64,000 nt of DNA from Actinoplanes sichuanensis (GTDB lineage Bacteria; Actinomycetota; Actinomycetes; Mycobacteriales; Micromonosporaceae). Of the stretch, positions 11,666 to 19,792 are shown in pieces. The notes under the pieces are model-generated. The model did not search any database. It saw nothing but the letters and a program-made list of their open reading frames with translations, and was not told where the DNA came from. Position numbers and translations under genes: made by a program. The DNA is taken from positions 124,001-188,000 of the forward strand of contig NZ_AP028461.1 in the NCBI RefSeq assembly GCF_033097365.1. Direction: 5' to 3'. Numbering within the stretch: the stretch's first letter is position 1; every line of letters starts with the position of its first letter.

Positions 11666-13876
11666 ATGCCCTTGACCGGCATCCCGTCAATCAGGCGACG
11701 ACTCCTCACCGTCGCCACCACCGCCGCCGTCGTCACCGGCCTCGGCATCCTCGGCATCACCAGCGCGTCGGCCGCCAGCGCCGGATCCCTCGTCGGCGCC
11801 GGCAGCGGCAAGTGCCTCGACGTCGCCAACGGCTCCACCGCCGACGGTGCCGCCATCCACATCTGGACCTGCTACAGCACGGTCACCAGCCAGCGCTGGA
11901 CGCTCGCCGACAACGGCCAGGTCCAGGCCCAGGGCAAGTGCCTTGATGTCGCTGACAACGGCACCGCCGACGGTTCGCTCACGCATCTGTGGACCTGCTA
12001 CGACAGTGTCAACACACAGAAGTGGTCGCTCAACTCCTCCGGCGCGCTCGTCAACCAGGCCAGCGGCAAGTGCCTCGACGTGCAGAACAACGGCACCGCC
12101 GACGGCTCCCGCCTGCAGATCTGGGCGTGCGCCGGCTCGGCCAACCAGCGCTGGACGCTTTCCGGAGGTACGACCACGCCGCCCACCACCCCGCCCACGA
12201 ACCCGCCGACCGACACCCCGGTGACCAACCCCGACCTGGGCCCGAACGTGTCGGTCTTCGACCCGTCGATGGCGGCGTCGACCATCCAGAACCGTCTGAA
12301 CACGGTCTTCAACCAGCAGGTCACCAACCAGTTCGGCTCCCAGCGGTACGCGCTGCTGTTCAAGCCCGGCACCTACAACGTCGACGCCAACGTCGGCTTC
12401 TTCACCCAGGTCGCCGGCCTCGGACTGGTCCCCGGCCAGACCACCATCAACGGTCGGGTGCACGTCGAGGCCGACTGGTGGCCGGACGGTTCCCAGAACG
12501 CCACGCAGAACTTCTGGCGCTCGGCGGAGGGTTTGGCCGTCAATCCGACGGGTGGACAGGACCGCTGGTCGGTGTCGCAGGCCGCCCCGTACCGCCGCAT
12601 GCATGTCCGTGGGAATCTGGCGCTCTCCGACGGCGGCTGGTCGTCGGGCGGTTGGATCTCCGACACCAAGATCGACGGGCAGATCGACTCCGGCACCCAG
12701 CAGCAGTGGATCACCCGTAACTCGCAGATCGGTTCGTGGACCGGCCGCAACTGGAACCAGGTGTTCGTCGGGGTGCAGGGCGCTCCGGCCACCAGCTTCC
12801 CCAATCCGCCCTACACCAACATCGGACAGGCTCCGGTGGTACGGGAGAAGCCGTACCTCTATGTTGACAGTGCCGGCGCATACCGCGTCTTCGTGCCCGC
12901 GCTGCGGCGTAACACGTCCGGGATCACCTGGGCCAGTGGCAGCCCCGCCGGTGAGTCGATGTCGCTGAGCCGGTTCTACATCGTCCGGCCCGGTGACACC
13001 GCCGCCAACATCAACGCCGCGCTCGCCGCCGGCAACAACCTGCTGGTCACGCCGGGCACGTACAACATCAACCAGACCATCAACGTCACCCGCGCCGACA
13101 CCGTCGTGCTGGGTCTGGGGCTGGCCACGTTCGTACCGCAGAACGGCATCGTCCCGATGCGCGTCGCCGACGTCGACGGGGTGAAGGTCGCGGGCATCAT
13201 GTTCGACGCCGGTACCACCAACTCGCCGCTGCTGATGGAGGTCGGCCCGACCGGTTCGTCCACCGACCACTCGGCCAACCCGACCTCGCTGCACGACGTG
13301 TTCTTCCGAATCGGCGGCTCGATCGCCGGTAAGGCCACCGTCAGCCTGCAGGTCAACAGCGACGACGTGATCGGCGACCACACCTGGATCTGGCGCGCCG
13401 ACCACGGCAACAACGGAACCGTCGGCTGGAACATCAACACCGCCGACACCGGCCTGATCGTCAACGGCGACGACATGACCTTCTACGGCCTGTTCGTCGA
13501 GCACTACCAGAAGTACCAGACCATCTGGAACGGCGAGAACGGCCGCACGTACTTCTACCAGAACGAGATGCCGTACGACCCGCCGAACCAGGCCGCCTAC
13601 ATGAACGGCTCGACCCGCGGGTACGCGGCTTACAAGGTCGCCGACGCGGTCAACAACCACCAGGCCTACGGGCTCGGCTCGTACGCGTACTTCAACGTCA
13701 ACCCGTCGGTGGTCAACGAGCGGGCGTTCGAGGTGCCGAACAAGGCCGGTGTTCGCTTCAACAGCATGGTCACCGTATCTCTGGGTGGAACCGGCACGAT
13801 CAACCGCATCATCAACAACACGGGCGCCACGGTGAACAGTGGCAGCCAGGTCGCGTACCTGGTCACCGGCCCTTGA
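11666..13876 (+). CDS. Secreted ricin-B lectin protein with GH55-like beta-helix domain
   Basis: The product is 736 residues. A GGGAG Shine-Dalgarno lies 7 nt before the ATG. The N-terminus is a signal peptide (positive charges, a hydrophobic stretch, then ASA). Residues about 40-170 form a ricin-B/CBM13 trefoil with three GKCLDV...QxW repeats, followed by a Thr/Pro linker. The rest (from about residue 190) resembles a family of actinobacterial secreted proteins, often misannotated as adenylyl cyclase or F5/8-type proteins, that look like parallel beta-helix enzymes of the GH55 type (exo-beta-1,3-glucanases). Polysaccharide binding is well supported; the enzymatic activity is inferred. The divergent LacI-family gene is its likely regulator and a strong terminator follows. 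Confidence 0.82.
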   Translation: MPLTGIPSIRRRLLTVATTAAVVTGLGILGITSASAASAGSLVGAGSGKCLDVANGSTADGAAIHIWTCYSTVTSQRWTLADNGQVQAQGKCLDVADNGTADGSLTHLWTCYDSVNTQKWSLNSSGALVNQASGKCLDVQNNGTADGSRLQIWACAGSANQRWTLSGGTTTPPTTPPTNPPTDTPVTNPDLGPNVSVFDPSMAASTIQNRLNTVFNQQVTNQFGSQRYALLFKPGTYNVDANVGFFTQVAGLGLVPGQTTINGRVHVEADWWPDGSQNATQNFWRSAEGLAVNPTGGQDRWSVSQAAPYRRMHVRGNLALSDGGWSSGGWISDTKIDGQIDSGTQQQWITRNSQIGSWTGRNWNQVFVGVQGAPATSFPNPPYTNIGQAPVVREKPYLYVDSAGAYRVFVPALRRNTSGITWASGSPAGESMSLSRFYIVRPGDTAANINAALAAGNNLLVTPGTYNINQTINVTRADTVVLGLGLATFVPQNGIVPMRVADVDGVKVAGIMFDAGTTNSPLLMEVGPTGSSTDHSANPTSLHDVFFRIGGSIAGKATVSLQVNSDDVIGDHTWIWRADHGNNGTVGWNINTADTGLIVNGDDMTFYGLFVEHYQKYQTIWNGENGRTYFYQNEMPYDPPNQAAYMNGSTRGYAAYKVADAVNNHQAYGLGSYAYFNVNPSVVNERAFEVPNKAGVRFNSMVTVSLGGTGTINRIINNTGATVNSGSQVAYLVTGP

Positions 13877-13897
13877 TCCGAATCTGACCCGATCGTG

Positions 13898-13923
13898 GAG
13901 CCGGGCCCTCAGGGGCCCGGCTC
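13898..13923 (+). terminator. Hairpin terminator after the ricin-B protein gene
   Basis: A perfect 11-bp stem (13898-13908 and 13913-13923) with a 4-nt loop lies 21 bp after the stop codon. It is followed by CTCCTTC, a weak pyrimidine tail. Confidence 0.82.
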
Positions 13924-13950
13924 TCCTTCATGGACCACTAACCTGTTGCG

Positions 13951-15279
13951 ATGCCAGGCGCGGCGGAACAACCACCCGAGTCCTCAACTGTCCGCCGGAC
14001 CGAACGGTATGCGGTCGCCGATCTGCACGCCGTGCTGCGGCTGTGCGACTCGGGGCGGCTGAAGTGCAGTTCGACCACGCGACGGCCCGCGGCGGCGACG
14101 GTCGTCGAGGTCGCCGCGGTGCTGGCGGCCGGTGACTTCTACCGTGACGAGCCGATCGCCGCGTTCGCGTGGCCGCTGCTCGTTCAGGCGGGTGGCCTCG
14201 CCGAGATCTCCGGCGGGAGACTGCGGCTGACCGCCAACGGCCGGGCCGCCCTCGGTAAACCGGCGGCCGGCGCGGTGCGAGCGCTGTGGCGGGCGTGGCT
14301 GACCAAGGGCCTGATCGACGAGTTCAGCCGGGTCGAGAACATCAAGGGCCAGCGCACCGCCAACGTGCTGACCGCGCCGAAGGCCCGGCACCAGAAGGTG
14401 TCCGAGGCGCTCGCCGGTCAGCCGGTCGGCGGTTGGATCGGCGTCGACGATCTCTTCCAACAGATGAAGATGACGGCCTGGTCGCCGCGGGTGGCGCGGA
14501 GTGAGTCGGCACTGTGGAAGCTCTACCTGGAGGATCCGCAGTACGGCAGCCTCGGGTATGCCGGGTTCGGCGAGTGGGAGATCCTCGAAGGGCGTTACAC
14601 GCTCGCGCTGCTGTTCGAATACGCGGCGACGCTCGGGCTGATCGACATCGCCTACGACGAGCCGACCGGGGCTCGCGACGACTATCGCGGCAACTGGGGT
14701 GCCGACTATCTGGGCGCGCTCAGCCGGTATGACGGGCTGCGGGCCATCCGGCTGAACGACCTCGGTGCCTATGTGCTCGGGATCAGCCGGTCGTACGTAC
14801 CGCCTGAGCCGGAGGCGCCGGAACGGACCTTGAAGGTCCTACCGAACCTGGACGTCGTCACCGTCGGCCGGCCCGGCCCGGCCGACCTGCTGGTGCTGGA
14901 GAGCTACACCCGCCGTACCGGTGATCACGTCTGGACGGTGAGCCGGGAGAGCCTGCTGGAGGCCGCCGCCGCGGGCCGCCGGCCTGGGGACTTCGGGGAC
15001 TTCCTGCGGGCCCGGGCCGCGCAGGCGGAACTGCCCGGCACCCTCACCGCACTGCTGGACGAGGTCGTCGAACGGGCGTCGCGGCTCACCGACCTCGGGC
15101 AGGTGCGCCTGGTGGAGTGCGCGGATGCCGCGCTGGCCAAACTGATCAGCCACGATCGAGGGCTGCGCAGCCTGTGCACGCTGATCGGCGAGCGGCACCT
15201 CGCCGTACCGCTGGACATGGAGCCGGCATTCCGCCGGGCCTTGGCAACCCTCGGTTACGCACTGCCGGCATCGACCTGA
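13951..15279 (+). CDS. Helicase-associated (XPB/Ssl2 N-terminal-like) domain protein
   Basis: The product is 442 residues, cytoplasmic, with no signal peptide. The C-terminal third (about residues 285-440) resembles the helicase-associated XPB/Ssl2 domain of actinobacterial stand-alone proteins (RTLKVLPNLDVVT..., DHVWTVSRESLLEA...), while the N-terminal two thirds look like stacked winged helices. No helicase motor is present, so it may be an accessory nucleic-acid-binding factor. No clear Shine-Dalgarno precedes the ATG. The last 25 bp overlap the 3' end of the convergent NHL-repeat gene. Confidence 0.6.
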   Translation: MPGAAEQPPESSTVRRTERYAVADLHAVLRLCDSGRLKCSSTTRRPAAATVVEVAAVLAAGDFYRDEPIAAFAWPLLVQAGGLAEISGGRLRLTANGRAALGKPAAGAVRALWRAWLTKGLIDEFSRVENIKGQRTANVLTAPKARHQKVSEALAGQPVGGWIGVDDLFQQMKMTAWSPRVARSESALWKLYLEDPQYGSLGYAGFGEWEILEGRYTLALLFEYAATLGLIDIAYDEPTGARDDYRGNWGADYLGALSRYDGLRAIRLNDLGAYVLGISRSYVPPEPEAPERTLKVLPNLDVVTVGRPGPADLLVLESYTRRTGDHVWTVSRESLLEAAAAGRRPGDFGDFLRARAAQAELPGTLTALLDEVVERASRLTDLGQVRLVECADAALAKLISHDRGLRSLCTLIGERHLAVPLDMEPAFRRALATLGYALPAST

Positions 15280-16394
15280 CCACGGCCTCCGGTCCGCTGT
15301 CGGCGGTGGATAACCAGGAACAATACGACAAGGGGTACGGCCACCGCGCCGCCCGCGATCCAGGGCCAGACCGGCTCTGCCGGGTCGATATCGCCCGCGG
15401 CTGCCGCGGGGATCGAGAAGATCCGGCTGCCCACGGTGTCGACCAGGTAGAGCGGGCCTCCAGCGGTGACACTCGTGGCCAGTCCCACCGGGTCGTGGGT
15501 GCCGAAAGGATCCACGGGTAGGTCGGCCGCAGTGCTCACCCTCCCGTCCGGGACGAGCTGGAGGACCCTCCGGTGCAGGTTGTCGACGATGTAGACGCCG
15601 TTCCCGCCAGCGCTCACCGCGGTGGCGTTGAACGGTGACGCGGTCGGACGCCTGTCGTCTGCTGTCCAACCGCCGTCGGATGAGCCGACGATCGTCGCCA
15701 CTCCTCCCGCCTGGAGGCGACTCAGCTGGGAGGTCGCGCTGGAGATCCAGACGCCGCCGACGGCGTCGGCGGCCAGCCCGGTCGGTAGCGGCACGGACGT
15801 CGATACCGGACGAGCACCGGCCTCCGCGGGGATCTCGACGATGCGGCTGTTCTCCCGGTCAGCAAGGAAAAGGGAGCCGGAGGGCGACACCGCCAAAGCG
15901 TTGATCGTGGCGATCGGCCCACCGAGCAGCTCGGCGGTCACCCGTACCTCGATGGTGCCGTCGGCAGACAGCGCGTACACCCGGGAAGCCAGGCTGTCGG
16001 CGATGAACACGGTGCCGTCCGGGCTGACAGCCACCGCATTAGGAGCTCCGAGGGCGACGTCAGTTCCCTTCGTGCCGGCGAGGACCGTCCCCGCCTCAGC
16101 GATCTTCTCTCCGTTGCCCGCGACCGTATGGATGGTGCCGTCAGTTGCCACGGCCCGCACCCGACGGTTGAGACTGTCCGCCAAGTAAATCGTCCCGTCG
16201 GTGGCGACCGCGGCGCCCAGCGGCCTGTTCAGTCGCGCTTGAACAGCCGGGCCGCCATCACCGCTGAACGCTGCCGGACCCGTACCGGCGACCAGCGTCG
16301 GCGCGGTTTCCGCACCCCATGCGGGATCCGGCACCGGTGTCACGAGCACCGACAAGGCGAGAACCGCCGGGGCGGCAACGCGGTTCCTCATCAT
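15255..16394 (-). CDS. Secreted or membrane-anchored NHL-repeat (beta-propeller) protein
   Basis: The product is 379 residues. It has an N-terminal signal peptide ending near AWGA, then several NHL-type repeats (DGTIYLADSLNRRVRAV, DGTVFIADSLASRVYAL, GSLFLADRENSRIVEI, GNGVYIVDNLHRRVLQL), expected to make a beta-propeller. One transmembrane helix (about residues 343-363) and a basic cytoplasmic tail follow. The likely topology is an extracellular propeller tethered to the membrane. The start could be either ATG of the MM pair. No partner is apparent, and the function is probably protein binding rather than catalysis. Confidence 0.75.
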   Translation of the reverse strand: MMRNRVAAPAVLALSVLVTPVPDPAWGAETAPTLVAGTGPAAFSGDGGPAVQARLNRPLGAAVATDGTIYLADSLNRRVRAVATDGTIHTVAGNGEKIAEAGTVLAGTKGTDVALGAPNAVAVSPDGTVFIADSLASRVYALSADGTIEVRVTAELLGGPIATINALAVSPSGSLFLADRENSRIVEIPAEAGARPVSTSVPLPTGLAADAVGGVWISSATSQLSRLQAGGVATIVGSSDGGWTADDRRPTASPFNATAVSAGGNGVYIVDNLHRRVLQLVPDGRVSTAADLPVDPFGTHDPVGLATSVTAGGPLYLVDTVGSRIFSIPAAAAGDIDPAEPVWPWIAGGAVAVPLVVLFLVIHRRQRTGGRGQVDAGSA

Positions 16395-16497
16395 GACCGA
16401 GCTTTACCACTCCGACGGCCGGCAGGTTCAGCAGCGTCCATCGAAAGTGACGGTCGAGTAGGGTGCATCCGCTTTCGGGACGGCTGCGTAGGCATGG

Positions 16498-17075
16498 TCA
16501 CGCAGTCCGATGAATGTCGCCACCACTGTTCGTCGGGATGCCGACCGATTCGAAGAAGCTCTGCACCGCTGTTGCGAGCCCGCCGCGGTGCGACCAGCGC
16601 CCAGCACCTCACCGACCTCGTAACGGGTTTGGCCGCTGCTGTCGGTCTTCCCCACTCCTCAAGAGCATCCAGAGCATGGCCGACGTAACCGTTGAGCAGA
16701 TCACCGGCTCCGGGAACCTTCGAGGTCACCGCGCCCACGGCGCCCTCGACCAGAGGGCCGACGACCTTGTACCGGGTCTTGACGCTAGAGTTGGCCTGCT
16801 CGTCAGTTGCGCGCTGGTTTCGATCTTTGCCCCGGTGGCCCCATGTCGAGAGCACCCATCACACCACCGTAGTTGTGCGAGATGACCTTCATCGCGTCCA
16901 GATTGGCGTGCAGGTCGGCGTCCGGGTTCTGTCTGCCGGAGAGGACGTAGTCGTGTGCGGCCACGCCGTAGGTGGCTTCGGCCCGGGCGACGATGTCGTG
17001 TGCGACCTCGTCCTTGCCGATATCGGCCAGGAAACGCACCAGTTGCTGGCGGTCGACGACGTCGCTGGTGTATGT
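16498..17075 (-). pseudogene. Decayed, frameshifted remnant of an actinomycete hypothetical protein
   Basis: Protein-like sequence continues through successive reading frames. It begins with RFLADIGKDEVAHDIVARAE...VMGALDM (from about 17070 to 16830), changes frame to TDEQANSSVKTRYKVVGPL...ALEEWG (about 16820-16655), changes again to KTDSSGQTRYEVGEVLGAG (about 16650-16600), and ends in a third frame as LATAVQSFFESVGIPTNSGGD with stop at 16498. There is no intact start, so the 5' part is lost as well. Three frame changes argue for decay rather than sequencing error. The tail resembles the end of the small intact gene beside it, as if both came from one family. Confidence 0.6.
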
Positions 17076-17081
17076 CGTGGG

Positions 17082-17279
17082 TCAGAGTGTCGCCGACACG
17101 ACGGGTTCGGTCTCTCCGGCGGCATTGAGTGGGATCCCGGCTGCCTGCAGAAAGGCTCGCAGCGTCGCGGCGAGTGATTCGACCTTGTCGTCCTCGACGA
17201 AGGCATAACCTCGGTGTGAAAGGTTGTCGGCGACCTGCTCGGCCACGTCGCGGATCGGGTCGTCGGTGTGGGCGATCAT
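17082..17279 (-). CDS. Small hypothetical protein
   Basis: The product is about 65 residues from ATG at 17279, with GAGGGG 8 nt upstream (an overlapping GTG at 17282 is also possible). It is hydrophilic, predicted helical, with no recognised domain. Its last 30 residues (LAATLRAFLQAAGIPLNAAGE) resemble the end of the adjacent pseudogene. It is divergent from the helix-turn-helix gene at 17441, and two operator-like palindromes lie between them, so the two genes are probably co-regulated. Confidence 0.45.
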   Translation of the reverse strand: MIAHTDDPIRDVAEQVADNLSHRGYAFVEDDKVESLAATLRAFLQAAGIPLNAAGETEPVVSATL

Positions 17280-17375
17280 CACGTGCTCCCCTCGGGGTTT
17301 GCCCGCACGAGCCCGCTGTCGTGCCGGGCCCGGCAGATACGGAATCACCTGAGTGCCTATCGACGATGCCACATG

Positions 17376-17415
17376 GTTGTCTAGTAGACAACCCCCCAGT
17401 TGTCAGGTAGCCAAC
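17376..17415. promoter_or_regulatory. Two tandem 17-bp palindromic operators
   Basis: A perfect palindrome GTTGTCTAGTAGACAAC at 17376-17392 is followed by a diverged copy (14 of 17 identical) at 17399-17415, 23 bp centre to centre, about two helical turns. They lie in the short region between divergent genes at 17279 and 17441. The shape suits a dimeric GntR- or HTH-type repressor of a mobile element. Confidence 0.65.
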
Positions 17416-17440
17416 ATCTACGGTCAGAGGGTCGGCGTCC

Positions 17441-17638
17441 ATGGAAGAGGTCATGGCAGCCGCAGAGATCGCCGACTATCTCGGCGTGACACGCCAGCGC
17501 GTCGCTGTGCTCGTTGAGCGCCCTGACTTTCCCGCACCTCTCGCTCATCTGTCTGTCGGACGGATCTGGCGGACGTCCGACGTGCGGCTGTGGGCAGCGA
17601 ACCGACCCAATCGGGTTCACGAGGACGAGAAGGAATAG
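17441..17638 (+). CDS. Small helix-turn-helix DNA-binding protein (excisionase/AlpA-like)
   Basis: The product is 65 residues, almost entirely one winged-helix domain: AAEIADYLGVTRQRVAVLVERPDFPAPLAHLSVGRIWRTSDVRLWA. This is the MerR-like fold of excisionases and AlpA-type regulators. ATG at 17441 has AGAGGG 9 nt upstream. It lies just downstream of the two 17-bp operators and may be an excisionase or regulator of the element. No integrase is next to it, which is unusual for a true xis gene. Confidence 0.65.
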   Translation: MEEVMAAAEIADYLGVTRQRVAVLVERPDFPAPLAHLSVGRIWRTSDVRLWAANRPNRVHEDEKE

Positions 17639-17720
17639 CTCCGGTCGGTGGCTCCGTCGCCGGTGCCGCCCAATCAGTACCCACCTTTGGGTGTATCGGC
17701 TGCACGCTGGGGCGGCAGTA

Positions 17721-18161
17721 ATGTCATCCAGCGTGACGGCGACGTCGACCAACCACAGTGGCAATACGCTGCTCGCTGTCTTGGGCATCGTGGCGGCGCT
17801 AGCCGATGGGATGCTTGCTGCGCTCGGCGCGCTGGCGTGGGAGGCGTACCAAGACGGTGCCTTTACGGCTGCGGAGGCTGGGCCATTCATCGTGATGGGG
17901 GTATCCGGCGCTGTCGGCGCTGTCATCGGCCTGCTCGCGATGATTGCCCTGTTACGCGGCGGCCACGGTCGTGGTCTGGCTCGTGCCACCTGCGAATTGA
18001 CCTGGCTGCGGGTGGGCGCGGTCGTCATCGCGCTGTTGGTCCTCGCGCTCGTCGTGGGTGTTGCCGCGGCGGGAGTGTTCGGCATGGTGCTGGCCGTCGG
18101 CGACGCATGCGGGGGGCTGGTCGTCACCCGGGTTGCGGCGCGCCAGTCCAGCGACGGATGA
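17721..18161 (+). CDS. Small multi-pass membrane protein
   Basis: The product is 146 residues from ATG at 17721, chosen because GGGGCGG lies just upstream and the longer reading frame is out of character. It has about three to four hydrophobic helices rich in Ala, Val and Gly (LLAVLGIVAALADGMLAALGALAW, FIVMGVSGAVGAVIGLLAMIALL, VGAVVIALLVLALVVGVAAAGVFGM). No family is recognised. Position within the element suggests a transfer- or membrane-related accessory. Confidence 0.6.
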   Translation: MSSSVTATSTNHSGNTLLAVLGIVAALADGMLAALGALAWEAYQDGAFTAAEAGPFIVMGVSGAVGAVIGLLAMIALLRGGHGRGLARATCELTWLRVGAVVIALLVLALVVGVAAAGVFGMVLAVGDACGGLVVTRVAARQSSDG

Positions 18162-18302
18162 ACCGAATTTCCATCGCGGCAGCCTGAACCAGGGAGTTCG
18201 TAGAGATCCGGTGTGCGGCCCTCGGCCTGTCGGCGTGTGACGAACAATGGCACGCTGGTCGATGTGGCAGACAGGACGGGCGACGGACGGGCCGGTAGGG
18301 CG

Positions 18303-18761
18303 ATGCCGTCTCCCGCGGATCGTCGTGCTCTGGCCGAGGTGCTTGCCGCGGAGATGCGGAACATGACGGCCTCGGCGTGGCCGGTTCGTTCTCGTGGGGC
18401 GACCACCTCCTACGTCGCGTTCGTCGAGGACGAGATCGAGCTCGCCGACCTCGTCGTCGTGTTGTGGGACATCTCCCGGTCGGGGCCGTTCCCCGAGGAG
18501 GTGTCGGTGCACAGCGGAGTCGCCGGGACCGTGGTACTCGTGACCGGGCCGGACTTCAGCGTCGTGGGGAGGTCCGGGGGGCCGGTGCTGGCGCTGTCGG
18601 ACCGGATCCGTGGGGTGCTGCGCATCGACCGGGATCCGGGTTGGCAGGCCGAGCTGTCGGCGCTGATCTCCGAACTGATCGCCGTCGGGCAAGGCGCTGA
18701 ACCGTTCGACGAGTCGACGCTTCCGCCTCCGCCGCCGCTACCGTGGCACCGGGATCGTTAG
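18303..18761 (+). CDS. Hypothetical protein
   Basis: The product is about 152 residues from ATG at 18303 (GGTAGGG just upstream); a longer frame reaches 18213 but without support. It is acidic and soluble, with a Pro-rich tail (PPPPPLPW). No domain is recognised. The 3' end overlaps the convergent sigma-like gene by 4 bp. Confidence 0.5.
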   Translation: MPSPADRRALAEVLAAEMRNMTASAWPVRSRGATTSYVAFVEDEIELADLVVVLWDISRSGPFPEEVSVHSGVAGTVVLVTGPDFSVVGRSGGPVLALSDRIRGVLRIDRDPGWQAELSALISELIAVGQGAEPFDESTLPPPPPLPWHRDR

Positions 18762-19540
18762 CTCCTGGTCGCGAGGTGGCGGCGGATGCGGGCTTCGGCT
18801 CGTTGTCGCCGTTTGTAGGCGGCCTGCTCGCCGATGCCGAGGCGTTTGGCGGCTTCCTTCACGCTGAGCCCGTCCAGGCCCGTCACCGCCAGGAGGGTCA
18901 CGTCCTGGTCCGTCAACGGTGTGCCGGCATCCGCGAGTTCGACGATCAAGGTGCGGAACAAGACGTGGACGTCGGCCGGCTGCGACGCGGTCGATGAGGG
19001 CTCGACTGCCACTGTGAGCGGCTGGACCCGGATGCGGCGTCGGCAGCTCCTGGCGTGGGTGATGCCGCTGTCGATCAGTTTCATGCCCAGGTTGGTGGTG
19101 CCGACGTCGATCGACTCCAGCCGGCGCAGGAAACCGAACGCCAGGTCCTGATCGACGTCGGCGAGTTCACCGCGATGGCGCACCGGGAGACGATCACGGA
19201 AACCCCGAAGGCCGCGAGCGGCGAGACCGAGAGCCAGCACACGGTACGGCTCGGCGCCGGCAGTTCGGCGGGCGCCGGTGATGACCGCCGCCCAGATCTG
19301 ATCCCGCTGCGGATAGTCGGCCTCCTCCAGTAGGAACCGCTCCAGTTGACGGGGCCGCATCAGCCGGGGCGGCAGGCCCGGACCGAGGGAGCCGGCCGGA
19401 ATGGCCCAGTCGAGCTGCGCGTACCGATCGAGGAACCAGTCGAACAGCGGCCCGTCTCCGCTTCCGAGTAGGGCGAGTGGAGTCCCCTCAAAGGTGATCA
19501 GGCCAGGGGTTGCCGAAGCCCTGTTCGCCTGGACCGCCAA
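18758..19540 (-). CDS. Regulator with sigma-70 region 4-like helix-turn-helix
   Basis: The product is 260 residues from TTG at 19540, chosen because a perfect GGAGG lies 5 nt upstream; the reading frame stays open to 19732 without a better start. The C-terminal 60 residues form a sigma-region-4/LuxR-like helix-turn-helix (LSVKEAAKRLGIGEQAAYKRRQRAEARIRRHL). The N-terminal 150 residues are not recognised. It is divergent from the DUF2637 gene across a region rich in TGTCAG repeats, so it may control that gene and itself. It is likely part of the integrative element. Confidence 0.6.
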   Translation of the reverse strand: MAVQANRASATPGLITFEGTPLALLGSGDGPLFDWFLDRYAQLDWAIPAGSLGPGLPPRLMRPRQLERFLLEEADYPQRDQIWAAVITGARRTAGAEPYRVLALGLAARGLRGFRDRLPVRHRGELADVDQDLAFGFLRRLESIDVGTTNLGMKLIDSGITHARSCRRRIRVQPLTVAVEPSSTASQPADVHVLFRTLIVELADAGTPLTDQDVTLLAVTGLDGLSVKEAAKRLGIGEQAAYKRRQRAEARIRRHLATRS

Positions 19541-19632
19541 CCTCACCTCCGGTGATTTCCAAGAATTTCTGCGATGCCGTGTCCAGACCGGCGCCGGGCC
19601 ATCCCCTTCGTCAGGTAGCGAGCCGGCAGCGG

Positions 19633-19784
19633 TGTCAGGTCCTGTCAGGGCCGAACGGCTCAACGCTAGGGAGATTGCCATGAATATCGATCGCCGTCGT
19701 GCTGATTCGGGAGTGCAGGCTACCCGCCGCACCTGTCACCAGCACCTGTCAGCAGGCGAAAGCCGACTGACAACACCTGACAGG
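19633..19784. promoter_or_regulatory. Cluster of CCTGTCAG/CTGACAGG repeats in a divergent promoter region
   Basis: At least five copies of a CCTGTCA(G) element in both orientations lie between the sigma-like gene and the DUF2637 gene: 19633-19639, 19641-19649, 19732-19738, 19745-19752 and, inverted, 19776-19784; a partial CTGACA lies at 19767-19772. The last ones sit right before the DUF2637 ribosome-binding site. They look like operator half-sites for a regulator of the element; replication iterons are less likely but possible. Confidence 0.5.
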
Positions 19785-19792
19785 AGCCGCCT

